Assembly (NCBI GenBank): GCA_003164135.1
Contig: PLSD01000112.1
Location: 1-49,016, forward strand
Length of the DNA: 49,016 nt
Source of the DNA: Acetobacteraceae bacterium
GTDB taxonomy: Bacteria > Pseudomonadota > Alphaproteobacteria > Acetobacterales > Acetobacteraceae
Reading direction: 5' to 3'
Made by a program: the position numbers and the translations under genes. Position 1 is the stretch's first letter. Each line of letters begins with the position of its first letter. Shown here piece by piece: positions 9,322 through 17,673 of the stretch. The notes beneath the pieces are model-generated. The model was not told the DNA's origin. It saw only the letters and a list, made by a program, of their open reading frames with translations, and did no database searches.

Positions 9322-9382
9322 ATTTTTTCTCAACAATTTTAAGCGCGGCGGGCTCTGAAACGCTGCGTTTTGCAAGGGCTCC

Positions 9383-10012
9383 ATGAGCAATATCCAGCTG
9401 CACAAGCATGACCTGCCGGCTGGGTTGAGCTTCGGGTCTATCGTCGCTATCGACACCGAGACCATGGGCCTCGACCCCAGGCGTGACCGGCTTTGCCTGG
9501 TGCAGCTCTCGGCGGGCGACGGCACGGCGCATCTGGTGCAGATCATCCCTGAACGCCTCGGCGGCCAGGGGGCAAATTGCCCGAATTTGAAGGCGCTGCT
9601 GGCGGACCCGGCGGTGACCAAGCTGTTCCATTTCGCGCGGTTTGACATCGCGGCGATGCTGAACGGGCTGGGCGTGCTCACCACGCCGGTGATCTGCACG
9701 AAAATCGCTTCCAAGCTGGTACGCACCTATACCGACCGGCATGGGCTGAAAGACCTTTGCCGCGATCTGGCCGGGGTGGAAATTTCCAAGCAGCAGCAGA
9801 CCAGCGACTGGGGCGCTTTGGACCTGACCCCAGAACAACTGACATATGCGGCGTCTGACGTGCTGTACCTGCATGCGATATGGGCCAAGCTGGAGGCGCT
9901 GCTGAAGCGCGAAGACCGGTTAGAGATTGCTCAGGCGGCTTATACGTTTTTACCGACGCTGGCGAAGCTCGACCTGCTGGGGTACGCCGACCCGGATTTG
10001 TTCCACCACTGA
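9383..10012 (+). CDS. rnd: Short ribonuclease D (3'-5' exoribonuclease)
   Basis: A 209-residue DEDDy exonuclease that trims RNA 3' ends in the cytoplasm. The catalytic set is visible: Asp24 and Glu26 in AIDTETMGL, Asp88 in FHFARFDIA, and Tyr155 with Asp159 in YAASDVLYL. The protein stops after the exonuclease domain and lacks the C-terminal HRDC domains of E. coli RNase D. This short form is usual in alphaproteobacteria. It begins 61 bases after a leucine tRNA on the same strand. That may be coincidence, but it fits a role in tRNA 3' maturation. The ATG at 9383 gives a start right before the first exonuclease strand. Confidence 0.93.
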   Translation: MSNIQLHKHDLPAGLSFGSIVAIDTETMGLDPRRDRLCLVQLSAGDGTAHLVQIIPERLGGQGANCPNLKALLADPAVTKLFHFARFDIAAMLNGLGVLTTPVICTKIASKLVRTYTDRHGLKDLCRDLAGVEISKQQQTSDWGALDLTPEQLTYAASDVLYLHAIWAKLEALLKREDRLEIAQAAYTFLPTLAKLDLLGYADPDLFHH

Positions 10013-10158
10013 CATGTCGCGCTGGGTTATCCCCGGCGCTCCCCTCCCCTTTGAATATTTTTTTGCGCGGCTCTTGCGCCGGTTATGCGGGTCCTATATG
10101 TTTTCTCTAGTTGCGAATGATTTGCATTTGCAGAATGGACAGCGGAGCGGACCCTTTT

Positions 10159-11292
10159 ATGTTTGTGAGTATGATCATTGTGTTCCGGGAGGCGATGGAA
10201 GCGGGACTGATCGTCGGGATTATTCTGGCCGCGACCGAGGGCGTAGCCGGGCGCGGGCGCTGGATTGCCGGTGGGATCGGCGCCGGGCTGGCCGGGGCGA
10301 GCCTGGTCGCGGTGTTTGCCGCCAGCCTCTCCAACCTGTTCGAGGGCGCGGGCCAGGAAGTGTTCACCGCCTCGATCCTCGGCTTCGCGGTGGTCATGCT
10401 GAGCTGGCATATATTATTCATGTCGCGCCACGCGCGCGAGATGACGCGCGGCATGCAGAACATGGGACGGGCCGTGCAGCTTGGCCAACGCTCGCTGGCG
10501 GCTCTGGCGGCCGTGGTCGCCGTGGCGGTTATGCGCGAGGGCACCGAGGTGGTGCTGTTTTTATATGGCATTCTCCTCGGCTCGGGTGTCAGCGCCGTGC
10601 AAATGGGGGCTGGCGGCGCGATAGGGCTGGGGTTGGCGGCTGCACTGTCGTTCCTGTTGTATCGCGGCCTCGTCATCATTCCGCTCGGGCGGTTGTTCTC
10701 GGTCACCAATGCGCTGATCGCGCTGTTGGCGGCGGGCATGGCCGGCCAAGCGGCGGCGCTGCTCAATTCCGTGGATATTCTCCCCGCCTGGGGGCGGCAG
10801 TTGTGGAATACCAGCGGGTTTGTTGCAGATGATAGTTTTGCCGGGCGCAGCCTGCATGCATTGGTGGGCTACTCGGCGCGGCCATCGGGCATTCAACTGG
10901 CTGCCTGGGCCACCACGCTGCTGGTGCTGCTGGGCACCGCACGGTTGATCAGCCGCTTGCCGCCGCCAAAACTGGCTCCGGCTGTGCTGCTCGCGGTCCT
11001 TGCCCTTGGCATCCACCCGGCACACGCCGATGACATGCCCCTGCTGGTGTTCCAGAACCATCGCTTCGTGCCCAGCACCGTCAACGTGCCGGCGGGACAA
11101 AAATTCAAGCTGCACGTGATGAACAGTGACAATACCGCCGACGAGTTTGAGAGCACCGACCTCAACCGCGAGATACTGGTGCTGCCGGGACAGACGATCA
11201 CCGTGTTTCTCGGGCCGCTGGACCCTGGGACCTATAAATTCTTCGGGGATTTCCATCAAGATACCGCCCAGGGCGTGCTGGTGGCGAAATGA
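10159..11292 (+). CDS. FTR1-family iron permease fused to a C-terminal cupredoxin domain
   Basis: A 377-residue inner-membrane protein. Residues 1-265 form an FTR1/EfeU-type permease with the two iron-binding helices REAMEAG (residues 10-16) and REGTEVV (126-132), plus the usual FEGAGQEVF segment (61-69). A second hydrophobic stretch (about 271-290) ending PAHADD looks like an old signal peptide. It leads into a cupredoxin domain (292-377: VPAGQKFKLHV, EFESTDLNRE, GTYKFFGDFHQ) that should lie in the periplasm. That domain has no cysteine, so it is not a classic blue-copper site. In Brucella/Bordetella-type Ftr systems the cupredoxin (FtrB) and permease (FtrC) are separate proteins. I place the start at 10159, with GGAGCGGA 7-14 bases upstream; the frame is open from 10111. 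The next gene overlaps by 4 bases. Confidence 0.88.
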   Translation: MFVSMIIVFREAMEAGLIVGIILAATEGVAGRGRWIAGGIGAGLAGASLVAVFAASLSNLFEGAGQEVFTASILGFAVVMLSWHILFMSRHAREMTRGMQNMGRAVQLGQRSLAALAAVVAVAVMREGTEVVLFLYGILLGSGVSAVQMGAGGAIGLGLAAALSFLLYRGLVIIPLGRLFSVTNALIALLAAGMAGQAAALLNSVDILPAWGRQLWNTSGFVADDSFAGRSLHALVGYSARPSGIQLAAWATTLLVLLGTARLISRLPPPKLAPAVLLAVLALGIHPAHADDMPLLVFQNHRFVPSTVNVPAGQKFKLHVMNSDNTADEFESTDLNREILVLPGQTITVFLGPLDPGTYKFFGDFHQDTAQGVLVAK

Positions 11293-12068
11293 GGTACTTT
11301 ATCGCCGCGGGTCTGACCGCCTTGGCTCTGGCCGTGCCCAAGCATGCCGCCGCCGATTATCATGTGAATTCGCCTTATGAGATTGATCTGGGCGAGCTGG
11401 AAATAGAGACCAACGGCGACGCGGTGTTCGACCAGCGGCCGGACCAGCGCGGGGCGACCAGCAACACCGCCGAATTTGGCACTGGGCTGACGCCCTGGTG
11501 GCACAGCGAGATTGAACTCGGCTTTAACCGCGCACCGGGATACCACCAACCGCAGTTGCTAACCCAGGCAGTGTGGGAGAACAGTTTTGAGCTGACCCAG
11601 CCTGGCGAGTATTTCGCGGATTTCGGGTTTTATGCGGAATACGGGCAGTCCACGACCTCGGGGCGGAACGGGGCTTCGAACGAGATCACGTTCGGCCCGC
11701 TCATCGCGAAGGACATCGGCCATACCACCGAGACGGTGGACCTGTATCTGACCCGCCAGTTCGGGCCGGACCAGACTGCGCAAGGGCTGGATTTTAGCTA
11801 CGCGGCGCAGAGCCGGTGGAACCTATGGGGGCCGCTCTCACCCGCCGTGGAAGTGTACGGCGATGCGGGCACCGTGGGGCACAGTCCGCGGTTCTCCCAG
11901 CAGCAATTTCTGGCCGGGCCTGTTGGCATGGGGGCGATGCCTTTAAGAAAGCTGGGACTCGGCAATGCGGGGCAAGTTAAATACGAGCTTGGCTGGCTGT
12001 TTGGCGCCACGCCCGCCACAGCGCATGGCACGCTGCGCTGGCGGATGGAGCTGGAAATCCCGTTCTGA
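11289..12068 (+). CDS. Secreted protein, probable outer-membrane beta-barrel, coupled to the iron permease
   Basis: A 259-residue protein with a signal peptide of about 22 residues (hydrophobic ALTALALAVPKHAAA, cut before DYHV). The mature part is rich in alternating polar and aromatic strands such as WWHSEIELGFNR, FADFGFYAEYG and VKYELGWLFG. It ends in LEIPF with a terminal phenylalanine, as outer-membrane barrels often do. I recognise no named family with confidence. Its start codon overlaps the permease stop (ATGA, 11289-11292), so the two are translationally coupled and likely act together. An outer-membrane or periplasmic partner for iron uptake is an inference from this context. The next gene starts about 90 bases downstream and belongs to another pathway. 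Confidence 0.75.
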   Translation: MRYFIAAGLTALALAVPKHAAADYHVNSPYEIDLGELEIETNGDAVFDQRPDQRGATSNTAEFGTGLTPWWHSEIELGFNRAPGYHQPQLLTQAVWENSFELTQPGEYFADFGFYAEYGQSTTSGRNGASNEITFGPLIAKDIGHTTETVDLYLTRQFGPDQTAQGLDFSYAAQSRWNLWGPLSPAVEVYGDAGTVGHSPRFSQQQFLAGPVGMGAMPLRKLGLGNAGQVKYELGWLFGATPATAHGTLRWRMELEIPF

Positions 12069-12160
12069 GGTTGGTTTTCTCCCCGGCAGTCAATTCCCCG
12101 TTACCCTGCGTTGCCATTCCGTCAGTTGACCAGCGGGGCGGCGCTGTTCATACCGCTCCC

Positions 12161-13135
12161 ATGTCTGACGATCTCCAAGATGATCTTGCCATCGCGAGAG
12201 ATGTTCTTACGACCGAAGCTGCGGCGCTGAGCGCCCTGGGTGCGGGCCTGGGGGAAGATTTCCGCGCCGCTGTCAATCACCTCATCGCCATACCGGGCCG
12301 CGTCGTGGTGACCGGCATGGGCAAATCCGGTCATGTCGCACGCAAGATCGCGGCGACCCTGGCTTCCACCGGCACGCCGGCGCTGTTCGTGCATCCGGCC
12401 GAGGCGGCGCATGGCGACCTGGGCATGATTATCGCCGGGGACGCGGTGATCGCGCTCTCCAACTCCGGCGAGGCGGCGGAACTGGCCGCGATTGTGGCGC
12501 ATGCCAGCCGAATCGGCCTGCCGTTGATCGGCATTACCGCCGCACCGCAGAGTACTTTGGCCACGGCTTCCACCGTGGCGCTGATCCTGCCCCCCGCGCC
12601 GGAAGCCGGCCCGATTGGCCTGGCGCCGACCACCAGCACGACCATGCAGATGGCCCTGGGCGACGCGCTGGCCGTGGTGCTGCTCGCCCGGCGTGGTTTT
12701 TCGGCGCGCGATTTCAGGGATATTCACCCCGGCGGCAAACTGGGCGCACGGCTGAAGCGCGTGCGCGACCTGATGCACAAGGGCGATGAACTGCCGCTGG
12801 TCTCGCCGGGCACCACCATGGACCGCGCGCTGATTACCATGACCGCGAAGCGCTTTGGAGCGCTGGGCGTGGTGGATGGCACGGGCAAACTGTTGGGCGT
12901 GGTGACGGATGGCGACTTGCGCCGCGCCATGGGGCCAGACCTGCTCGGCCGCAATGTCGAGGACATTATGAACCCAAGCCCGCGCACCATAAGCCCGGAG
13001 GCCCTGGCCGAAGAGGCGCTGCGCGAGATGAACAGCGAAACGCGCCCCGTTACCGCCTTATTTGTGGTCGATGACGCGCGGATGATTAAAGGTATCCTGC
13101 ATATCCACGACCTGCTGCGCGCGGGGCTGGCATGA
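12161..13135 (+). CDS. kdsD: D-arabinose-5-phosphate isomerase (KpsF/GutQ family)
   Basis: A 324-residue cytoplasmic enzyme that interconverts ribulose-5-phosphate and arabinose-5-phosphate, the first committed step to Kdo for LPS. The SIS domain (about 20-180) contains TGMGKSGHVARK, the AAHGDLGM motif with its active-site histidine, SNSGEAAEL, and DIHPGGKLGARL with the second conserved histidine. Two CBS domains follow (about 195-324). Length matches the E. coli enzyme. The frame is open from 12071, but the ATG at 12161 gives the standard N-terminus MSDDLQDDLA. It opens the kdsD-lptC-lptA-lptB operon and overlaps lptC by 4 bases (ATGA), which joins Kdo synthesis to LPS export. Confidence 0.95.
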   Translation: MSDDLQDDLAIARDVLTTEAAALSALGAGLGEDFRAAVNHLIAIPGRVVVTGMGKSGHVARKIAATLASTGTPALFVHPAEAAHGDLGMIIAGDAVIALSNSGEAAELAAIVAHASRIGLPLIGITAAPQSTLATASTVALILPPAPEAGPIGLAPTTSTTMQMALGDALAVVLLARRGFSARDFRDIHPGGKLGARLKRVRDLMHKGDELPLVSPGTTMDRALITMTAKRFGALGVVDGTGKLLGVVTDGDLRRAMGPDLLGRNVEDIMNPSPRTISPEALAEEALREMNSETRPVTALFVVDDARMIKGILHIHDLLRAGLA

Positions 13136-13785
13136 CGCGTACCTCGCGCGAACGGATGCTGGATGGGTTGCGGCGGCGCAACCCGGAAATGATCGCCTCC
13201 ATCGCGCGGCGTAGCCTGACCGTGACGACGCTGAAGAAACTGCTCCCCGTGGCGGCCGCGCTGCTGCTTCTGGCGCTCGCCCTCGCCCCTTCCTGGCGCG
13301 CCGGGCCGGATGCCAACCGGGTTAGCTACCATGTGCAGAACACCAAGGCGCAGAGTGCTGCCTCCCATATGCAGGGCGCGCAGTACCGCGGCACGGACGA
13401 GCAGGGGCAGCCCTATACGCTGACCGCCGACAGCGCCGATGAGCAGGCCGACGGCAATGTCCTGCTGAAGGCGCCCATCGGCGACCTGACGCTCAAATCG
13501 GGCGCCTGGCTGTTGCTGAAATCCGATACCGGGTTGTTCCACCAGAAAACCGACACGCTGGGACTGACCGGCAATGTCACGCTATATCGCAACGACGGCA
13601 CGACCATGACCGTGGGGCATGTTCATATCGACCTGCATGCGGGCAACGCCAGCAGCACCGACCCAGTGCAGGTGCAGGGGCCTTTTGGTACGCTGAATGC
13701 CGCCAACGGCTTTGTGCTGACAAACCGAGGCACGGATATCACCTTTAACGGTCCGGCGGCGATGACGCTGACACAGGCGCAATAA
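13132..13785 (+). CDS. lptC: LPS export protein LptC
   Basis: A 217-residue bitopic inner-membrane protein that receives LPS from the LptBFG transporter and passes it to LptA. It has a basic cytoplasmic N-terminus, a single membrane helix at about residues 38-56 (LLPVAAALLLLALALAP) and a periplasmic beta-jellyroll with the LptC pattern (MQGAQYRGTDEQGQPYTLTAD, then LTGNVTLYRNDG). It is somewhat longer than E. coli LptC (191 residues), as is common in alphaproteobacteria. The start overlaps the kdsD stop by 4 bases and the stop overlaps the lptA start by one base (TAATG), so the genes are translationally coupled. Confidence 0.9.
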   Translation: MTRTSRERMLDGLRRRNPEMIASIARRSLTVTTLKKLLPVAAALLLLALALAPSWRAGPDANRVSYHVQNTKAQSAASHMQGAQYRGTDEQGQPYTLTADSADEQADGNVLLKAPIGDLTLKSGAWLLLKSDTGLFHQKTDTLGLTGNVTLYRNDGTTMTVGHVHIDLHAGNASSTDPVQVQGPFGTLNAANGFVLTNRGTDITFNGPAAMTLTQAQ

Positions 13786-14684
13786 TGAAACTCTGGTCCC
13801 TTGGTGCATGTCTGGTTCTGTGTGCGGTGATGGCAGTGCCAGCGCGCGCGCAGAGTCTCGACCTTGGCGGCGCGCCGGGGGCGGCACCGCAGCCTATTCA
13901 GATCACCGCGTCGGAGGGTATCCAGTGGCAACAGGAGAACCAGGTTGTTGTTGCCTCGGGCAATGCCAAGGCCGTGCGCGGCGCCGTAACGGTGACCGCT
14001 GACCAGTTGATCGCGCATTACCGCAAAAAAGCCACCCCGGCTGGCGCCAAACCCGTCTCGGCGGCGGCGACGGATATATTGAACCAGGGCGGCGTGGCGC
14101 TGTATGAGATTGAAGCCACCGGGCATGTGCATATTTTTACTGCCACTGATAACGCCTGGGGCGATCATGCGGTGTACAGCATGGACAGCGCCGTGTTGGT
14201 GCTTACTGGCCAGCACCTGAAGCTGACAACGCTGCACGACACCGTCACGGCCCGTGATTCGGTGGAATATTATTCAGTGAAACGCCAAGCCATCGCACGC
14301 GGCAATGCGTTGATCGTCGCTGACGATGGCCGCTCGATCAACGCCGATACGCTGATCGGCTACCTGGCTCCGGCGGCGGCCCCTGCCCCGGCCGCTCCTT
14401 CCGCCGATGCGCTGGCCCAGGCTGGGCAGCTGCGGAAGGTGGACGCCATCGGCCACGTCGTCATCCACACCACCGAAGACACCGCCACCGGCGATACCGG
14501 CGTTTACCTGCCGCAACAGGGCCGTGCGCGGTTGGGAGGCGATGTGCATATTATTCAGGGGCCAAATGAAATGAGCGGAAGCGACGCGCTGGTGGACATG
14601 AAGACCGGCATCGCCACGCTGCTGGCTGCCCCCGGCGGGCAGGTTGCCGGCACCATTACCCCCGGCTCGGTGCCCAGCAAATGA
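13785..14684 (+). CDS. lptA: LPS transport periplasmic protein LptA
   Basis: A 299-residue periplasmic bridge protein of the LPS export system. The signal peptide (about 1-22, [14 protein letters not shown]) precedes an OstA-type region with [31 protein letters not shown] split across strands. After an Ala/Pro-rich linker (about 185-205, [15 protein letters not shown]) comes a second OstA-like stretch ([21 protein letters not shown] and further strands). E. coli LptA has 185 residues and one jellyroll, so this protein is clearly enlarged. It sits between lptC (1-base overlap) and lptB (4-base overlap). Identity is supported by both motif and operon position. Confidence 0.9.
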   Translation: MKLWSLGACLVLCAVMAVPARAQSLDLGGAPGAAPQPIQITASEGIQWQQENQVVVASGNAKAVRGAVTVTADQLIAHYRKKATPAGAKPVSAAATDILNQGGVALYEIEATGHVHIFTATDNAWGDHAVYSMDSAVLVLTGQHLKLTTLHDTVTARDSVEYYSVKRQAIARGNALIVADDGRSINADTLIGYLAPAAAPAPAAPSADALAQAGQLRKVDAIGHVVIHTTEDTATGDTGVYLPQQGRARLGGDVHIIQGPNEMSGSDALVDMKTGIATLLAAPGGQVAGTITPGSVPSK

Positions 14685-15430
14685 ACGCATTGGCCATAAA
14701 CCAGCATCAGGGCGGCCTCGTCGCCACCGGGCTCGGCAAACGCTTTAAAAAACGCCCGGTGGTGCGCAATGTCTCCATTTCGGTGAAACGCGGCGAGGCC
14801 GTGGGCCTGCTCGGGCCAAACGGCGCCGGAAAAACCACGACATTCTATATGATCGTCGGACTGATCGCCTCCGATAGCGGCACCATCACCCTCGACGGCG
14901 CTGAAATCTCGGCGCTGCCGATGTACCGGCGCGCTCGCCTGGGGATCGGCTACTTACCACAGGAAGCCAGCATTTTCCGCGGCCTGAACGTGGAACAGAA
15001 CATTCTGGCGGCGCTGGAAGTGGTGGAACCCGACCGCGACCGCCGCGAAGCCATGCTGAACGAGTTGCTGGCGGAATTTGGTATTACCCATTTGCGCCGC
15101 ACCCCGGCACTTGCCCTTTCCGGTGGTGAACGCCGCCGTGTGGAAATCGCGCGCGCCCTGGCCACCGCGCCCAACTACATCCTGCTCGACGAACCCCTGG
15201 CCGGGATCGACCCCATCGCCGTGGGGGAAATCCGTGACCTGGTATCCCACCTGAAGCACCGGGGCCTGGGCGTGCTGATAACCGACCATAACGTGCGCGA
15301 GACGCTGGAAATCATCGACCGGGCCTATATTCTCTACGATGGCCAGGTGTTGATGGAAGGGAAACCGGAAGCCGTGGTCGCCCATGAGGACGTGCGCCGC
15401 GTTTATCTGGGCGAGAAGTTCAGCCTTTAA
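14681..15430 (+). CDS. lptB: LPS export ABC transporter ATP-binding protein LptB
   Basis: A 249-residue ATPase that powers LPS extraction from the inner membrane with LptF/LptG, which are not in this window. It shows Walker [10 protein letters not shown] (about 46-54), the Q-loop region [13 protein letters not shown], signature [15 protein letters not shown] (about 146-160), Walker [13 protein letters not shown] and the switch histidine in LITDHNVRE. These sequences are diagnostic for LptB rather than for a generic ABC ATPase. It starts 4 bases inside lptA. The last codons and the stop lie inside a perfect 24-bp hairpin that ends the operon. Confidence 0.97.
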   Translation: MNALAINQHQGGLVATGLGKRFKKRPVVRNVSISVKRGEAVGLLGPNGAGKTTTFYMIVGLIASDSGTITLDGAEISALPMYRRARLGIGYLPQEASIFRGLNVEQNILAALEVVEPDRDRREAMLNELLAEFGITHLRRTPALALSGGERRRVEIARALATAPNYILLDEPLAGIDPIAVGEIRDLVSHLKHRGLGVLITDHNVRETLEIIDRAYILYDGQVLMEGKPEAVVAHEDVRRVYLGEKFSL

Positions 15431-15472
15431 GTAAGGCCAAGGGGCGGCGCCCCTTGGCCTTACTTAAAGGCT
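15422..15472. terminator. Bidirectional terminator: perfect 24-bp hairpin between convergent genes
   Basis: Arms 15422-15445 and 15449-15472 are exact reverse complements over 24 bases with a 3-base loop. The outer part is AGCCTTTAAGTAAGGCC and the core is AAGGGGC. The left arm contains the lptB stop (TAA 15428-15430), and the right edge contains the stop of the LpxR-like gene. A single structure therefore serves both directions. Confidence 0.85.
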
Positions 15473-16478
15473 AAAACCGCCCGGAAATCGCGATTGAGCC
15501 GTACTGGAATGCCGGTGCGGAGTGGGGGAATTGCGGGGTTTCGAGGACTTCCGTGGCGGAAATGCGCAAGCCATAGAGGATTATGGCAGCTCCGACTTCG
15601 GCATCGCCTTGCAGCGGGATGAGCCCTACATGACGGCTGGACCGGAAGGTGTTGCCCTGGATGAAGATGTCATGCGCGACCACGCGCCCATCCACGCCGG
15701 CGAAGACGTACCAGACCATGGGCTGGGTTGGGGTGTAGGCGTCGGTGCCGTTCTGGCCGTTGCCGAGGAGGGAGGGGCCGAAGTCCGAGTCCAGACCCTG
15801 GCCAAGGCGCACAAGGCCGCCGGCCTGGGCGTAGACCTCCGTATTGCCGGCCTGGGCGGAGACCTGGGGCAGCAGTTGCACGCCGAGCGCGCCGTTGCCG
15901 AGCGTGGCAACATCGTCGCGCCAGATTCGGCTGCCGAAGAAGTCCAGCGTCGGCTCGTTATGCAACTGATAGTGCCAGCCGCGGTTGGGCGTCTGGCCGA
16001 TCATCTCGTGGAAGCCGTTTTGCACCGACTGGCCGAGCGCATCCGGCCCGACCACGCCGAGACTTAGCCCTGCGACGCTGCGGGTGGTGGTGGTGTCCTG
16101 GATCAGGCTGGTGCGCAGTGCCAGTTCCGCGGAATACGGTTGGTCGTTCGGGTTGGGGTTGTAAAGCTGCGTGTCGGTCGGGGTGAAGATGACCTGTTGC
16201 AGGCTGAATTCCAGCCGCTGCGTACCGTCTCCGAAAATCTGGTTGCCGAACTGGCTAAGGAAATCCGGCAGCACACCGGTGGGGGTGACGTACCCCAGGC
16301 GCTCGCCCGACGTGTAGAGTTCGTCCGTGCCTGGGATCGAGAGCGCGTCGTTCTCGATCTGGACGGTGATGATCTTGCCGGGGTCCGGCAGCGGGCTGTC
16401 GGCCCAGGCCAGGCAGGTGGAGGCGAGCAACAAAGCGGCGGAAACCGTGGCATTGCGGGCGTGTTTCATTGGGCGCAT
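15471..16478 (-). CDS. LpxR-family lipid A deacylase-like outer-membrane protein (DUF2219)
   Basis: A 335-residue outer-membrane protein with a signal peptide (about 1-26, SAALLLASTCLAWA). The LpxR family removes the 3'-acyloxyacyl chain of lipid A at the cell surface. Conserved parts are visible: IENDALSIPGTDELYTSGERLGY (about 41-63; Asn43 and Asp44 match the active-site pair of Salmonella LpxR) and GQSVQNGFHEMIG (149-161), with His157 at the position of the catalytic histidine. GWHYQLHNEPTLDFF follows. It ends SGRF, a typical barrel terminus. It converges on the kdsD-lptCAB operon, sharing its terminator, so LPS export and lipid A remodelling genes sit side by side. Enzyme activity is inferred from the retained residues. 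Start could be Met1 or Met4. Confidence 0.82.
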   Translation of the reverse strand: MRPMKHARNATVSAALLLASTCLAWADSPLPDPGKIITVQIENDALSIPGTDELYTSGERLGYVTPTGVLPDFLSQFGNQIFGDGTQRLEFSLQQVIFTPTDTQLYNPNPNDQPYSAELALRTSLIQDTTTTRSVAGLSLGVVGPDALGQSVQNGFHEMIGQTPNRGWHYQLHNEPTLDFFGSRIWRDDVATLGNGALGVQLLPQVSAQAGNTEVYAQAGGLVRLGQGLDSDFGPSLLGNGQNGTDAYTPTQPMVWYVFAGVDGRVVAHDIFIQGNTFRSSRHVGLIPLQGDAEVGAAIILYGLRISATEVLETPQFPHSAPAFQYGSIAISGRF

Positions 16479-16550
16479 GGGCTTTTCATGACTCTCATCG
16501 GCTTATGGCCGCTTTATTCGAGGTGTAACCGGCAGATAAATCAAGGAATA

Positions 16551-17219
16551 TCACCGCTCACGGCTGGTGCAAGTGGCAAGGTCGAGCAATCGCTCCAGAA
16601 CCTCGGTTTCCTGCGCCCCGGCGATGGCGTGCTCACCGTCAATGAGGAAACAGGGCACGCCGTTGATACCTAAGCGATGGGCATGCAGGTTTTCAGAATG
16701 CACCGCGTCGGCGCCCTCGGTGGAGGCGAGGAATAGCGTGGTGGCTGTAGGGTCCATGCCCAATTCGGCGGCCAGGGCGGCAAGTGTTGCGTGGCTTCCG
16801 ATGTCGGCGCCATCGACGAAATGCGCCTGGAAAATGCGCTGCACCAACGCGTCCGCGGCTCCAAAGGGGCCGGCATAACGGACCAGCCGGTGGGCGTCGA
16901 CGCTGCTGGGGGTGCGGCGGATGGCGGCGAAGTTGAAGGTGATACCCTCGGCGGCCCCAAGTTCGGCGATTGAGGCATACAGCCGCCGCGCGCGATCCTC
17001 GGCGCCGAATTTGCGGATCATGTAGTCAGCGCGCGACATGCCGGTGCGCGGCATGTCCGGGTTGAGCAGGAACGGCCGCCAAACCAGCTCGACCGCCAGA
17101 TCCTGCCGCCGCTCCAGCAGGAAGGACAAGCGCTTGAGGCCCAGATAGCACCAGGGGCAGACGAAATCGAAGATGACTTCAATCATCAGCCGCGCCGGCA
17201 GGGGGGCGACGATATTCAT
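16551..17219 (-). CDS. DsbA-family (FrnE-like) thiol oxidoreductase
   Basis: A 222-residue protein without a clear signal peptide, so probably cytoplasmic. The thioredoxin-fold start EVIFDFVCPWCYLGLKR carries the redox motif CPWC (Cys21-Cys24). A helical insertion (about 60-160) follows, then the cis-proline element INGVPCFLIDGEHAI (about 178-192). This is the COG2761 (FrnE/DsbA-like) layout, which includes polyketide and stress-related thiol oxidoreductases; the substrate is not known. The mature end keeps an odd CTSRER tail. Start could also be Met12, which directly precedes the first strand. It lies between the LpxR gene and a divergent small secreted protein. Confidence 0.85.
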   Translation of the reverse strand: MNIVAPLPARLMIEVIFDFVCPWCYLGLKRLSFLLERRQDLAVELVWRPFLLNPDMPRTGMSRADYMIRKFGAEDRARRLYASIAELGAAEGITFNFAAIRRTPSSVDAHRLVRYAGPFGAADALVQRIFQAHFVDGADIGSHATLAALAAELGMDPTATTLFLASTEGADAVHSENLHAHRLGINGVPCFLIDGEHAIAGAQETEVLERLLDLATCTSRER

Positions 17220-17281
17220 GCAAAAAGCTTAGACCGAATTTTGTGTTTCCGCGAGACGCTGTTTGCGGGTACTTAACCGGC

Positions 17282-17312
17282 TTGACGGCACGCCGCGGGG
17301 CGCGATGATACA
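17282..17312 (+). promoter_or_regulatory. Putative sigma-70 promoter for the small secreted protein
   Basis: TTGACG at 17282-17287 and TGATAC/GATACA at 17306-17312 are separated by 18-19 bases. They lie about 38 bases upstream of the TTG start codon at 17350, in a region otherwise free of genes. Confidence 0.45.
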
Positions 17313-17349
17313 GTGCCACCGCCGGCACGAATTTTTTGGAGATAATTTT

Positions 17350-17673
17350 TTGAAAATCAATGTATTATATGTGTTTTTTGCGACGTTGTGCGGCGTTGGA
17401 GCGGCGCAGGCCCGCCAGCCGCCCAACCCGCCGCCGTCGGGAGTCGTGGTGCATTTGTTCGGCCCGGGTTCAGTCTCCTCGAATCTATTGCCGTCCGGCG
17501 GCGGCGTGCCCGCCCCCGCACCCGGCGGCGCAGCTGCCAACGCTGTTGGGGGCAGCGGTGGGAGCAGCTATGTTGAGCCGAGCACGAGCGACATCCTGCA
17601 TCAGATGTTTATAACGGGCGATCCGAACCAGCAGCCGGGACAGGCTTTGTCCAAAGGCAGGACCGGAAACTAA
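17350..17673 (+). CDS. Small secreted Pro/Gly-rich protein of unknown function
   Basis: I propose a TTG start at 17350 with GGAG 8 bases upstream (17338-17341). The 107-residue product then begins with a good signal peptide (KINVLYVFFATLCGVGAAQA). The frame is open from an ATG at 17263, but that start would bury the signal sequence. The mature protein (about 86 residues) begins RQPPNPPPSGV, contains a Gly/Ala/Pro-rich low-complexity middle and ends SKGRTGN. It has no cysteine after the signal and no recognised domain. Its stop overlaps the convergent EF-hand gene by 4 bases. Function unknown; a periplasmic or surface location is inferred. Confidence 0.6.
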   Translation: MKINVLYVFFATLCGVGAAQARQPPNPPPSGVVVHLFGPGSVSSNLLPSGGGVPAPAPGGAAANAVGGSGGSSYVEPSTSDILHQMFITGDPNQQPGQALSKGRTGN

